Assembly: GCF_017115105.1 (NCBI RefSeq)
Contig: NZ_JABXKH010000178.1
Coordinates: 111,010-175,009 of the forward strand
DNA from: Nostoc sp. NMS2
GTDB taxonomy: Bacteria > Cyanobacteriota > Cyanobacteriia > Cyanobacteriales > Nostocaceae
Direction of reading: 5' to 3'
Length of the DNA: 64,000 nucleotides
This document shows, piece by piece, positions 26,410 to 35,987 of this stretch. The notes beneath the pieces are model-generated. The model did no database searches. It saw only the letters and a list, made by a program, of their open reading frames with translations, and was not told the origin of the DNA. The first letter of the stretch is position 1, and the number at the start of each line of letters is the position of its first letter. The translations under genes were made by a program, and so were the position numbers.

Positions 26410-27534
26410 CTATAAATGTCGAATTATTTCTCCTGCTTTCACAAAAAGAATTTGGGAGGACTTTAACCACTGGGAATCAAAAGAACCCAAGTGAGTGGTA
26501 GTAATTAGGGTTTGAAAGCGGTCTTGAATAGCATCAAGTAATTGATTTTGGCGCGATAAATCTAGTTCGGCAAGAACATCATCAAGTAATAGCAATGGTG
26601 GCTCTTTGACGACTTCTTCAATTAATTGTAATTCTGCTAACTTTAAGGCTAGAACCAGGGTTCGTTGTTGACCTTGAGAACCGTATTGACGAGCGGGTGT
26701 CTGGTTAATAGTTAATTCTATTTCGTCTCGATGGGGGCCGACAAGGGTAGTGCCTTGGTGCATTTCAGCGATCGCTCGTTGCTGAATTTTTGCTAAAAAA
26801 GCTTGCTGCACTTCTTCTGGCTGGTTATCCTCTAAAGGAATATTCGGCACGTAATTGATTTGCAGAATTTCTGTACTGCCGCTAATACTGGCATGCCTTG
26901 CACTAGCAATAGGAGCTAATCTTTGGATGGCGCGATCGCGTCTTCTAATTACCCTGGTTCCTGTGGTAGCTAACTGTGCATCCCACACCGCTAGTTCTGA
27001 GTGTAGAGACGTTGCATCTAATGTCTCTACATGGCGTTTTAAAAAGGCATTGCGCTGGCGTAACACATGGTTATACTGCTGCAAAATGTGAGCATAAACT
27101 GGTTCGAGTTGAATTAAAAGTGTATCTAACCAGTTGCGGCGACCTTCGGGGCCGCCGCGTACTAGGTCTAAATCCAGGCTGGAAAACTGCACTGCGTTGA
27201 GGACGCCGAGAAAATCCATTTGACGGCGGATAGACTCACCATTGATCGCAACGCTGCGACGACCATTGTGCCGGAGGGTTAAGGTAAGGTCACTAACGCC
27301 TGTCTGTCGCTCAAGGGTGGCATTAATTTGAGCTATGGATTCCCCTTCTTGAACCAAATCGCGATCGCGTGTCATGCGGTGCGATCGCAATGTCGCCAGC
27401 AACTCCACCGCCTCCAACAAATTCGATTTTCCCTGAGCGTTATTACCTACCAAAATTGTTTTGGCAGCAGTAAAATCAACCTTTTGGTCTTGATAATTAC
27501 GAAATTGTCGGAGGTTTAGAGTTTTCAGGTACAT
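26410..27534 (-). CDS. recF: DNA replication and repair protein RecF
   Basis: A 374-residue SMC-like ATPase that helps load RecA at single-stranded gaps together with RecO and RecR. The start MYLKTLNLRQFRNYQDQKVDF is typical. Walker A is GNNAQGKSN (residues 30-38), the signature region is YGSQGQQRTLVLALKLAEL, and Walker B is PLLLLDDVLAELD. The length matches the family. In this window it stands apart from dnaA and dnaN, downstream of a P-type ATPase gene on the same strand, with an 83-bp heptamer-like repeat between them. Confidence 0.96.
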   Translation of the reverse strand: MYLKTLNLRQFRNYQDQKVDFTAAKTILVGNNAQGKSNLLEAVELLATLRSHRMTRDRDLVQEGESIAQINATLERQTGVSDLTLTLRHNGRRSVAINGESIRRQMDFLGVLNAVQFSSLDLDLVRGGPEGRRNWLDTLLIQLEPVYAHILQQYNHVLRQRNAFLKRHVETLDATSLHSELAVWDAQLATTGTRVIRRRDRAIQRLAPIASARHASISGSTEILQINYVPNIPLEDNQPEEVQQAFLAKIQQRAIAEMHQGTTLVGPHRDEIELTINQTPARQYGSQGQQRTLVLALKLAELQLIEEVVKEPPLLLLDDVLAELDLSRQNQLLDAIQDRFQTLITTTHLGSFDSQWLKSSQILFVKAGEIIRHL

Positions 27535-27574
27535 AAGTGCAATTTTGGATTTTAAATTTTAGATTTTGGATTAA

Positions 27575-27609
27575 AGATAAATCTAAAATCTAAAATCTAA
27601 AATCTAAAA
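27575..27609. repeat. TAAAATC heptamer array
   Basis: Four tandem copies of a CTAAAAT-type heptamer fill most of the gap between the P-type ATPase stop and the recF start. The same unit appears at 49745-49795. Confidence 0.75.
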
Positions 27610-27617
27610 TTTCCTTT

Positions 27618-30476
27618 CTAGACAGCCCTCTTGCCCACAATCCGCAAGAATATCTTCTCCCCTTCAATCCACACGAACATTAAGGCACTGAAGCCAATAC
27701 AAACCCCCAACTCTTGCAGATTCAGGTAGTGAGTACCAAAGAAATCTCGCAGAGGTGGGACGTAAATTAGCATCAACTGCAAAATTGTGGTGACGACAAC
27801 AGCCGCTAATACAAAGATATTAGAGAAGGGATTCATCTCGATGGTCAGTCGGTTATTGGAGCGAATGGCGATCGCATGTCCCATTTGGGCGATACATAAG
27901 GTAGTAAATACCATTGTCTTCCAAGCTTCGGGATTTCCCTGATACCCAGCTGCATGGGTATGCTGATAAGCCCACCACATCAAGGCAATGGTGATAATGG
28001 CAAAAATTATCCCAATGCGAATCATATAAGAACCCAATCCCCTAGCAAAAATACTTTCGCGGGGACTAAAAGGCGGACGTTGCATGACATCCGGTTCTGG
28101 AGGTTCCACAGCTAATGCCAAAGCTGGTAAACCGTCTGTCACCAGATTCATCCACAAAATTTGTAAGGGAGTAAGGGGAACACCTCCCAAACCGATTATG
28201 GGTGCAGCTGCAATTGTGAGAACTTCACCAATGTTACTGCCCAAGATGTATTTAATAAAGCGGCGGATATTGGTGTAAACAACTCTACCTTCCTTGGTGG
28301 CGCTGACAATGGTGGCGAAGTTGTCATCAAGTAACACCATATCGCTGGCTTCTTTACTGACATCGGTGCCGGTAATGCCCATTGCAATCCCGATATCAGC
28401 TTGTTTGAGGGCTGGGGCATCGTTAACACCATCGCCTGTCATCGCTACAAATCGTCCTCGGCGTTGCAATGCTTGGACAATTCGCAGTTTGTGTTCTGGG
28501 GAAACCCTAGCATAGATGCTCACCAGGTCAACATTTTGCTCTAATTCTTGGTCAGTCATCCGTTGCAATTCTTGACCTGTGAGAACGCGATCGCCTTCTT
28601 GGGCAATTCCCAAATCGGTAGCGATCGCTCGTGCTGTTAACTGGTGGTCGCCAGTAATCATCACTGGGCGAATTCCAGCTTCTCGGCACTCTTGCACAGC
28701 CGCCCTTACCTCTGGGCGTGGCGCATCCAGCATTCCCACCAATCCCAGCCACACCAAGCCTTGCTCAGATGCCTCATCTGTGCCTTCCGGTGGAATTTCT
28801 GTGAGGGGTTTGTAGGCAAAACCTAGCACCCGCAAACCTTTACTAGCCATAAGGTCATTTTCTGCCAAAACTTTCTGGCGTTGTTCTTCAGTTAAGGGGG
28901 CTGAATGATTACCCAAATGAATTTGAGTGGAACGTGCCAAGGTTAACTCTGGAGAACCTTTGGTAAACATTAAATAAGGTTCAGATTGGAGAAAACCCGC
29001 GATCGCCGGATCAATGCCTCTCGAATCCGCTTCACCTGTGGCGACTCCCTCCACTTGAGAAATCACGCTCATCCGCTTGCGTTCCGAAGAAAAGGGGAAT
29101 TCCGCAACGCGAGGTAACTTACTGTTCCACTGGTCTTTTTCGATTCCAGCTTTTCCCGCCAGGGTGATTAATGCCCCTTCTGTAGGATCTCCCAAAATTG
29201 CCCATTCACCTTGTTCTTTTTGTAATACAGAATCATTACAAATAGCACAGGCGACTGACAACGCCGAGATTTCTGGAGATTCCTCTAGGGAAATTTTTTG
29301 ACCATCTAACTGAAAGTCTCCAGTGGGAGCATAACCTTCGCCAGTGACGCGAAAAGTTTTATTATTGGTGAAAACCGATTGCACGACCATTTTATTTTGA
29401 GTCAGTGTACCGGTTTTATCAGAACAGATGGTGGTTACAGAACCTAATGTTTCCACTGCTGGCAGTTTGCGAATCAAGGCATTTTGGCGTACCATTCGCT
29501 GGGTTCCCAGTGCCAGAGTCACGGTAATTACAGCAGGTAAACCTTCTGGCACTACAGCAACCGCCATACTCAAGGAAACTTCCAAGAGTTCTTGGATGTT
29601 TTTAAAACCTCCGTCCCTAATGACACCACCAGCGACAACGATCGCCACCAAAATCAAAGAACCCGTAACCAGGACGTTACCCAGTTGAGTCATTCGTTGC
29701 TGTAACGGCGTAGGTTCGCTTTCCACCGCCTGCAACATCGCAGCAATTTTGCCTAATTCTGTTGTCATGCCGGTGTTAGTCACCAGAACCTTACCGCGTC
29801 CTTGGACTACTTCGGTTCCTTGATACACGACATTGAGGCGATCGCCTAATGATGTGTCCTCGGGCAATTTTAGTGATGCCTGTTTATTCACCGCTTCAGC
29901 TTCACCAGTCAATGCCGACTCACGCACTTGTAAATTAGACTGTTCGATCAAACGTCCATCTGCGGCTATCTGCATCCCAGCTTCCAGCAGCATTACATCC
30001 CCTGGAACTAGTTCCTTGGCTGCTATCTCCACCAGTCTGGTGTCGCGGATGACCCGTACTAGGGGAGAAGTCATTTTTTTCAGGGCTGCCAAGGCTTTTT
30101 CAGCACGGCTTTCTTGGACATAGCCGAGTATGCCATTGAGGATCACAATTGCTAAAATAGCGATCGTATCTTTAAATGGCACTTCACCAGGCTTTAATCT
30201 GCCCTCGCGCAAAGCCATCAGGTCTAAAAACCCAGAAATCAGAGCTACGCCAATCAGCATCAACAACATAATGTTCTTGAACTGATCTAGCAGAATTTCC
30301 CAAGCACTACGGCCAGCAGTTTCTTCAAGTTCGTTGGGACCGTACTTTTGCAACCTCTGTTCAATTTCTTGGGGTGTTAAGCCACTGTCTGCATTACTAT
30401 CGAGCAGGTCTAGCGCTTTATCAACTTCTAAACTATGCCAAACGGCGGCACCTTCAGGCAGAGAATTAGCAGACAT
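27618..30476 (-). CDS. Calcium-type P2 ATPase
   Basis: A large ATP-driven cation pump, 952 residues from the ATG at 30476. It has an N-terminal cation ATPase domain (WHSLEVDKALDLLDSNADSG), an actuator loop with SALTGEAEAV, helix 4 with VVPEGLPAVITVTLALGTQ (the PEGLP of the SERCA/PMCA group), phosphorylation site SDKTGTLTQ with Asp353, nucleotide-binding FTKGSPE, hinge MTGDGVNDAPALK and a six-helix C-terminal membrane domain. The motif in helix 4 points to Ca2+ (or Mn2+) export rather than to a heavy metal. A GTG four codons upstream is the alternative start. It lies upstream of recF. Confidence 0.92.
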   Translation of the reverse strand: MSANSLPEGAAVWHSLEVDKALDLLDSNADSGLTPQEIEQRLQKYGPNELEETAGRSAWEILLDQFKNIMLLMLIGVALISGFLDLMALREGRLKPGEVPFKDTIAILAIVILNGILGYVQESRAEKALAALKKMTSPLVRVIRDTRLVEIAAKELVPGDVMLLEAGMQIAADGRLIEQSNLQVRESALTGEAEAVNKQASLKLPEDTSLGDRLNVVYQGTEVVQGRGKVLVTNTGMTTELGKIAAMLQAVESEPTPLQQRMTQLGNVLVTGSLILVAIVVAGGVIRDGGFKNIQELLEVSLSMAVAVVPEGLPAVITVTLALGTQRMVRQNALIRKLPAVETLGSVTTICSDKTGTLTQNKMVVQSVFTNNKTFRVTGEGYAPTGDFQLDGQKISLEESPEISALSVACAICNDSVLQKEQGEWAILGDPTEGALITLAGKAGIEKDQWNSKLPRVAEFPFSSERKRMSVISQVEGVATGEADSRGIDPAIAGFLQSEPYLMFTKGSPELTLARSTQIHLGNHSAPLTEEQRQKVLAENDLMASKGLRVLGFAYKPLTEIPPEGTDEASEQGLVWLGLVGMLDAPRPEVRAAVQECREAGIRPVMITGDHQLTARAIATDLGIAQEGDRVLTGQELQRMTDQELEQNVDLVSIYARVSPEHKLRIVQALQRRGRFVAMTGDGVNDAPALKQADIGIAMGITGTDVSKEASDMVLLDDNFATIVSATKEGRVVYTNIRRFIKYILGSNIGEVLTIAAAPIIGLGGVPLTPLQILWMNLVTDGLPALALAVEPPEPDVMQRPPFSPRESIFARGLGSYMIRIGIIFAIITIALMWWAYQHTHAAGYQGNPEAWKTMVFTTLCIAQMGHAIAIRSNNRLTIEMNPFSNIFVLAAVVVTTILQLMLIYVPPLRDFFGTHYLNLQELGVCIGFSALMFVWIEGEKIFLRIVGKRAV

Positions 30477-30914
30477 CGTGTAGGTCACAGCAAATGGTTA
30501 CAAAATTCGATCATAATTTAGTGATGGCAGGAATTCCATCTTCTAAAGTTACATTAAGGCGATCGCCCAGTTATATTAATGTATATTTAATTCTTAACAT
30601 TTGTAAATTCCTCCGATTTTGACATAGTATTATTTCTCACGAAAGAGTTTATCGGAACACATTTTACCGATAATTGTTAGTACCCCACTGTAAACGTGGC
30701 GATCGAGAACCACTAATTGATGTACTTAGTAAGAGCAACGCCCATTGTGGGCAGTCTTTTAACTCAGCATTCTTCATCCACCCCAATCAGGGGAGCCATT
30801 GCTCGACTAGGATTTTCCGTATCAAGCGATTGGTGTGACGGCGGTAAAATCGCTTGAGTCATGTTTCCTCCCCTACCTAAAGGTGAGGGTTTTTTACACT
30901 TACCACAAGGTTTT
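30477..30914. other. Divergent promoter region
   Basis: This 438-bp gap separates the leftward P-type ATPase from the rightward transglutaminase gene. I see two HIP1-related sites (GCGATCGCCC near 30560) and a short GGTGAGGGT repeat piece near 30882, but no gene or hairpin of note. Confidence 0.4.
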
Positions 30915-32585
30915 ATGAGTTTTGCACTCCCCACTTTGACCGTTAGCCAGATGTTTGGGCAAAAAACGATTCGACCGCTTACTGCTGCTACCCTGTGTGG
31001 CATTACTTTTATTAAAGATAGACTTATTGCCATTGACAGTATTAAAGGACATCTACTGGAGATTGATCCCACCTCTGACAACAGCAAAATTCTCAATCCC
31101 CATCAAGTTAAAGAATTTACCGATGTCACTGGTTTAGCGGTATGGGAAGATTCCCTGTGGGTGAGCCGAGAAAATAGTGTTTACTTGTGCAAGCTGGATG
31201 CTTTGGGTCTGGAACATTTTGTAACATTGCCTTATCCGGTTGACGGCGTTGCTGTTTGGGAAACAACAGTTTATGTCAGTTGCCAACGGCTGGGCTACAT
31301 TCTGGTTTATGACCGCGAAACCCGAAAAGAGATTACCAGATTTTATGCCCCTGGTGTTGGGATAGAGAATTTAGCAGTCAACCAAGAAATGCTATGGATT
31401 TGCGATCGCACCGAACAATCAGTTTACGCGATGGACAGGGCAACAGGAGAACTTCAATTTAGTGTCCTGACACCCTTTGAATGTCCTACAGGTATCGCCA
31501 TCCATAAAAATGGCGAAACAGGCAAAGAAAGTATTTACGTTGCTTACGCCTCAGAGGAGCCTTATATTCGGGACAACCCCAATGCCGATCCGAGTCATGA
31601 GCTAACATTCCGCGATCGTACTTTTATTCATCCTCTGTATTATCATTACGATCCAGATAAGCGCTATGCCCTCTCTAATGGCTATCTCATCGAAATGTCT
31701 TATGCAGAGGAAATTGCCCCCTTAGACGAGGTTTATTTACCTGATGTAGAATGGCGCATCGCCCTACCATCGGAAACTGAGCGTCAAAAGGTGAAACACG
31801 TTGAACCAATTGGTATCCCCTTTACCGAAGAAGTGATAGAAGGGCAACGTGTAGCAGTCTTTAAATTTGATTCTCTTGCACCAGGCGAACGGCATATATT
31901 TGGCTGGAAAGCACTTGTGGAAGTTCGAGGAATTAAGTATCGCATCACACCTAGAGATGTTGAAGATATACCTGAACTATCTCCAGAATTACAAACACGC
32001 TATCTAGTAGATGACGACGACTTAGCAATGGATACTACCATTGTTCGCCGTGCCGCCAGAGAAGCAATTGGTTCTGAAACCAATGTGCTACGGAAAATGC
32101 ATAGCATCCGCAACTACGTATACGATCAGTTATCCTACGGTATTAAGCCTTACATTGACACGCCAGATACAGTTTTAGAACGGGGCGTTGGTTCCTGTGG
32201 CGAATATGTCGGCGTTTTACTTGCCCTATCCCGTTTAAATGACATCCCCTGCCGCACCGTAGGTAGATACAAATGTCCTCCCCATAGTGACTTACTAGGA
32301 GTGCCACTACAACCAGACTTTAATCATGTTTGGCTGGAGTTCTACGTCCCAAATTTTGGCTGGCTGCCAATGGAATCAAATCCTGACGATGTGGGTGAAG
32401 GTGGCCCTTATCCGACGCGCTTTTTTATGGGCTTATGCTGGTATCACATTGAAATTGGCAAAGGTATCACCTTTGAAACTGTCACAAGTCAAGGTGCGCG
32501 GCTAACCAAAGAAGATATCCCCATCGGTGATTTGGCGATAAATCATATCCGGTTCACAATTCTTAAAGAATTGCCGCCCTTTTGA
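30915..32585 (+). CDS. Propeller-like N-terminus fused to transglutaminase-like protease
   Basis: A 556-residue cytoplasmic protein. Residues ~1-230 contain repeated blade-like segments (ITFIKDRLIAIDSIKGHLLE, VAVWETTVYVSCQRLGYILVY, LAVNQEMLWICDRTEQSVYAM), as in a beta-propeller. The C-terminal transglutaminase core has Cys428 in GVGSCGEYVGVLLALSR, His471 in DFNHVWLEFYVPNFGW and an acidic residue near 491 (SNPDD), the usual catalytic triad spacing. Such proteins act as proteases or amidases. The start is the ATG at 30915 with AAGG four bases upstream; the 18 extra codons upstream are repeat sequence. There is no signal peptide. The substrate is unknown. Confidence 0.8.
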   Translation: MSFALPTLTVSQMFGQKTIRPLTAATLCGITFIKDRLIAIDSIKGHLLEIDPTSDNSKILNPHQVKEFTDVTGLAVWEDSLWVSRENSVYLCKLDALGLEHFVTLPYPVDGVAVWETTVYVSCQRLGYILVYDRETRKEITRFYAPGVGIENLAVNQEMLWICDRTEQSVYAMDRATGELQFSVLTPFECPTGIAIHKNGETGKESIYVAYASEEPYIRDNPNADPSHELTFRDRTFIHPLYYHYDPDKRYALSNGYLIEMSYAEEIAPLDEVYLPDVEWRIALPSETERQKVKHVEPIGIPFTEEVIEGQRVAVFKFDSLAPGERHIFGWKALVEVRGIKYRITPRDVEDIPELSPELQTRYLVDDDDLAMDTTIVRRAAREAIGSETNVLRKMHSIRNYVYDQLSYGIKPYIDTPDTVLERGVGSCGEYVGVLLALSRLNDIPCRTVGRYKCPPHSDLLGVPLQPDFNHVWLEFYVPNFGWLPMESNPDDVGEGGPYPTRFFMGLCWYHIEIGKGITFETVTSQGARLTKEDIPIGDLAINHIRFTILKELPPF

Positions 32586-32928
32586 ATTTAGGCATTGGGG
32601 AGAGGCGCTAAGAAAGCGAGTAAGGTGTGTTATGCCGTAGGCTAACGCACCTTAATACTCTCTGCTTAACCACTATTTTCGTCTACTTCTAAACTCTTGT
32701 TCCTATTCAAATATTCTTCAAAAGTAAAACAGAAGTCCAAATTCCAACTAATCTAGATATAGATTTATTTATGGTTAATTGCACTAGTCTTAACTCCTCA
32801 CAACCAAAGATAAAAATAGGTGTAGTTTATATCTAGGTTGTCTGGCAGGAGTGAAGAATGAGATCAGTAAAAATACTAGATTTAGAAGTGTTTTTTGAAG
32901 ATTAAATCAAGATAAATAGGTAAACCAA
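32586..32928. other. Intergenic region
   Basis: Between convergent genes. It starts with a repeat hairpin (AAGGTGTGTTATGCC, then TAGGCTAACGCACCTTA, about 32621-32654) that may end the transglutaminase transcript. The rest is AT-rich without features. Confidence 0.45.
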
Positions 32929-33783
32929 TTAGCTGTTAACTCTTAAACTAGGCAATGGATATGATTGATGCTGCTTAAAATCGGCAAATTCACAGATGGA
33001 GTTAAATGGGCAAAAGCGGCAGTGAGAACCAGGATTTGGAGGAAAAATTTTACTGAAATTAGTAGTTTTTTCCTGATATTTTTGCAAATCGTGCTGGTGC
33101 TTGTGGGCAATATTAGCTAACTCAAATTTTAAAGATTCTAACTCGTAATTATTGATGCTAATTAACTCTGACTTTTTACATATTTCTAAATTGTAAAATG
33201 ATGCGACAGCTTCCCGTCCAGGGTAAAGATAACGAGCAGCTACCAAATAAACTAATGCCTGTCGTCGGTCAAAAGCCGACTTACCAGTTTTGAAATCTAA
33301 AATATGTAAAGTCCTATCAGACTCAATAAAAACGCAGTCCATAGCTGCATATAAGCGAAAGCAATAATCTTCTTGCTCAACTACTATCGGTTTGGGAAAA
33401 CCTTCATCACCCGGAGTTAATTGGATAATATCTTTATCCAAAAGCAACGGCGCATCATGATATTTTTGTAAAATTTGCAGCACGCGTTGCTGGACTTGAA
33501 CGCTTGAGTTGCCTAATTTAAGTAGCTGTGCAACTCTTTCTACACCATCTGCTTGTTTTAACAGATGCCTATGATGATGAAACTCATAAACACCTTTTTG
33601 CGCGAGTATGCCAATGCGCTGGGGTGCAGTGGCTTGCGCTAGCAGCGCTTTGACTTGTGGTTCGTGTTGCCGTGCTTTGATAAACCCCCGTCTCATCTGG
33701 CAATGCCAGCGTTCTTGCCCAGTCGCTGGGGCAACTAGAGACCAAAGGTGATAACTGGCAAAAGGTCGATCGGGGGTTGACAT
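32929..33783 (-). CDS. PD-(D/E)XK nuclease with probable Fe-S cluster
   Basis: A 284-residue protein of the RecB/Cas4-like PD-(D/E)XK nuclease group. The catalytic lysine motif is seen in LHILDFKTGKSAFDRRQ, preceded by DCVFIESD. Four cysteines are placed as in iron-staple nucleases: Cys28 in the N-terminal part and Cys255, Cys258 and Cys264 in CRFCPFNSIC at the end. This predicts a [4Fe-4S] cluster closing the fold. There is no helicase domain and no CRISPR locus nearby, so it is a stand-alone nuclease. DNA repair or processing is plausible. It is divergent from the phosphohexomutase gene, 146 bp away. Confidence 0.82.
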   Translation of the reverse strand: MSTPDRPFASYHLWSLVAPATGQERWHCQMRRGFIKARQHEPQVKALLAQATAPQRIGILAQKGVYEFHHHRHLLKQADGVERVAQLLKLGNSSVQVQQRVLQILQKYHDAPLLLDKDIIQLTPGDEGFPKPIVVEQEDYCFRLYAAMDCVFIESDRTLHILDFKTGKSAFDRRQALVYLVAARYLYPGREAVASFYNLEICKKSELISINNYELESLKFELANIAHKHQHDLQKYQEKTTNFSKIFPPNPGSHCRFCPFNSICEFADFKQHQSYPLPSLRVNS

Positions 33784-33929
33784 TGCTCAGAAACAGTGAG
33801 AGAAAATACGGTGGGGAGAAGTTTAAGCTAAGGCTTGCTTAGAAAAGAACTTCGGAGGATACTTGCTGCTACACACGCTTTGCGGGAAGCTTTTATAGTA
33901 CTGATAATGTACGGGAGCAAGTGGCAAGA

Positions 33930-35345
33930 ATGTCTAGCAAGATAAAATTTGGTACCGATGGATGGCGAGGGATTATTGCCGATGACTTTACTTTCCCCAA
34001 TGTGCGGAAAGTAACGAGGGCAATCGCCACTTACTTAGAAACAGCCTACACAAAAGATAGACCAGTACTTATTGCCTACGATACTCGCTTTTTAGCTGAC
34101 CAGTTTGCCCAAACTGCGGCCCAAGTACTGGCAGACTTGGGTTGGACTGTGAAAATTACTGATCGGGATTGCCCCACACCAGTAATTGCCTACAACGCCC
34201 GTCACCTAAATTCCGCAGGGGCGTTAATGTTTACTGCTAGTCATAATCCAGCACCTTACTGTGGAATTAAATATATACCCGATTATGCTGGGCCTGCCAC
34301 TCCAGAGATTACTGATACTATTGTGGCAAATATAGAAAGTGCGTCGGATGAGTTGCCTGGGAGCAACCCATCTGGTTCAATTTCAATTTTCGATCCGAAA
34401 CCTGATTATCTGCAATTTATCTACACCCTACTTGATGTAGAAAAAATCAAAAGCGCTAATTTAAAGGTAAAGTACGATGCTTTGTATTCTACCTCTCGTG
34501 GCTATTTAGATGAAGTTTTGCAACATAGTGGCGTTCAATTAGAAAGTTTCCACGATTGGAGGGATGTTCTATTTGGGGGTGGAATGCCAGAACCCAAAGG
34601 AGAACAATTAGTTGAGTTAGTGGAAGCAGTAGTCCGAGATCAAGCTGATTTAGGCTTGGCGACGGATGGAGATAGCGATCGCTTTGGTATCGTTGATGAA
34701 CAAGGAACCGTCCTGACTCCGAATACTGTGCTGTTAGTTCTAGCACGTCATTTAATCAAAAACAAAGGTAAAACAGGCGCTATCGTTCGTACTGTGGCGA
34801 CAACCCACCTACTAGATAATTTTGCTGCTAAAAACGGGCTGCAAATTTACGAAACAGCAGTTGGTTTTAAATACATCGGCGAAAAAATGCGGGAAACTGC
34901 CGTATTAATTGGTGGAGAAGAATCAGGTGGTTTGAGTATTATCGGGCATATCCCCGAAAAAGACGGGGTTTTAGCCGATATGCTGGTGGCAGAAGCGATC
35001 GCTTATGAAGGCAAACCTTTGAGTCAGTTGGTTAAGGAAGCGATCGCTGAAGCCGATGGCCCACTTTACAATAACCGCCTAGATTTGCACCTCACAGAGG
35101 CGCACAAAATCGCCGTCATCGACTCCTTTACTAAAAATCCACCTACACAGGTAGCCGGAATTAAAGTCAAGGAAGTGGGGCGTAAAGACGGTATTAAGCT
35201 CTATTTAGAAGAAGGTAGCTGGGTTTTACTGCGTCCTTCCGGTACAGAACCACTGGTGCGCGTTTACCTAGAAACCAACACTCCCGAAAAACTCACCCAA
35301 ATTGCCCAAGAGTTAGAGAGTGTGATTGCTAAATTAGAGGGATAA
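33930..35345 (+). CDS. Phosphoglucomutase/phosphomannomutase family protein
   Basis: Interconverts hexose 1- and 6-phosphates through a phosphoserine intermediate. About 471 residues in four domains. The active-site loop TASHNPAPYCG holds Ser104, the metal loop is DGDSDRFG, the sugar loop is GGEESGGLS, and the phosphate loop RPSGTEPLVRVYLE is near the end. I use the ATG at 33930 (MSSKIKFGTDGWRG). A GTG nine bases earlier has GGGAG only three bases upstream, which is too close. Whether it prefers glucose, mannose or glucosamine phosphate cannot be decided from motifs. It is followed by a tandem palindromic repeat. Confidence 0.93.
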   Translation: MSSKIKFGTDGWRGIIADDFTFPNVRKVTRAIATYLETAYTKDRPVLIAYDTRFLADQFAQTAAQVLADLGWTVKITDRDCPTPVIAYNARHLNSAGALMFTASHNPAPYCGIKYIPDYAGPATPEITDTIVANIESASDELPGSNPSGSISIFDPKPDYLQFIYTLLDVEKIKSANLKVKYDALYSTSRGYLDEVLQHSGVQLESFHDWRDVLFGGGMPEPKGEQLVELVEAVVRDQADLGLATDGDSDRFGIVDEQGTVLTPNTVLLVLARHLIKNKGKTGAIVRTVATTHLLDNFAAKNGLQIYETAVGFKYIGEKMRETAVLIGGEESGGLSIIGHIPEKDGVLADMLVAEAIAYEGKPLSQLVKEAIAEADGPLYNNRLDLHLTEAHKIAVIDSFTKNPPTQVAGIKVKEVGRKDGIKLYLEEGSWVLLRPSGTEPLVRVYLETNTPEKLTQIAQELESVIAKLEG

Positions 35346-35417
35346 GAGTTAGGAGAGACGCGATTAATCGCGTCTGTACAGGAGTTAGGAGAGACGCGAT
35401 TAATTGCGTCTGTACAG
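35346..35417. repeat. Two tandem 36-bp palindrome-bearing units
   Basis: Units 35346-35381 and 35382-35417 differ at one base. Each contains AGACGCGATTAATCGCGTCT (a perfect 20-bp palindrome in unit 1, broken by a C to T change in unit 2). It lies directly after the phosphohexomutase stop and may serve as its terminator. Confidence 0.85.
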
Positions 35418-35497
35418 GAGTTAAGAGTTATAAATTAACAATTCTTAACTTTTAACTTCTCACTCCTAACTTCTTATTCCTAAACTTCAATCAAAGT

Positions 35498-35776
35498 ATG
35501 AAAACTCTGGCTCCTTTTTTGACATCTCTAGTTGTAGCGGTTTGGGTAATCGCGATCGCAATTATTTCAGTCCAAAATGCCACACCTGTATCGTTAAAAT
35601 TCTTAACATTCCAATCGATTCAAATACCAATGGGTTTAGTCCTAGCTTTTAGTGCCGGTTTAGGGTTAATTGGCATGGCACTGTTGCAACCTCTCTGGGG
35701 ACTTGCTGGTTTTGGGCAGGGTAATTCTCGATTAGAAGACGATGCCGAATTTTTTGTCGATGATGAAGATTTTTGA
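35498..35776 (+). CDS. LapA-domain (DUF1049) membrane protein
   Basis: A 92-residue protein with two membrane helices (residues ~8-28 and 43-65) joined by the short QNATPVSLKFLTFQSIQIPM hairpin, the usual pattern of the LapA/DUF1049 family. The tail is strongly acidic (RLEDDAEFFVDDEDF). In enterobacteria LapA works with LapB in lipopolysaccharide assembly; in cyanobacteria the role is not known. It stands 152 bp after the phosphohexomutase gene. Confidence 0.8.
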   Translation: MKTLAPFLTSLVVAVWVIAIAIISVQNATPVSLKFLTFQSIQIPMGLVLAFSAGLGLIGMALLQPLWGLAGFGQGNSRLEDDAEFFVDDEDF

Positions 35777-35789
35777 GGCTTGAATAGCT

Positions 35790-35969
35790 GTGCAGTATCA
35801 AAACATTATTACAATCGAACCAGGAAAACGAGGTGGTAAACCTTGTATTCGAGGAATGCGAATTACTGTATACGATGTTTTATCTTATCTTGCCTCTGGG
35901 ATGACCTACGAGGAAGTGCTTGATGACTTTCCTTATTTGACACAAGAGGATAGTGACTGTGTGGAATGA
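35790..35969 (+). pseudogene. DUF433 antitoxin-like gene, C-terminally truncated
   Basis: A GTG-initiated 59-codon frame starting 13 bp after the lapA stop. It encodes the DUF433 core: ITIEPGKRGGKPCIRGMRIT, then VYDVLSYLASGMTYEEVLDD. The family normally runs to ~75 residues through an EDI-AAL-YAA helix; here the frame stops at EDSDCVE. No DUF5615 toxin partner follows. Probably a decayed antitoxin, although a short functional form cannot be excluded. Confidence 0.65.
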
Positions 35970-35987
35970 AGCGCACTACGCAGCCAC

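Noticed and set aside
28084..30123. Several 60-96-codon rightward frames opposite the P-type ATPase
   Set aside because: Shadow frames of a clear 950-residue gene.
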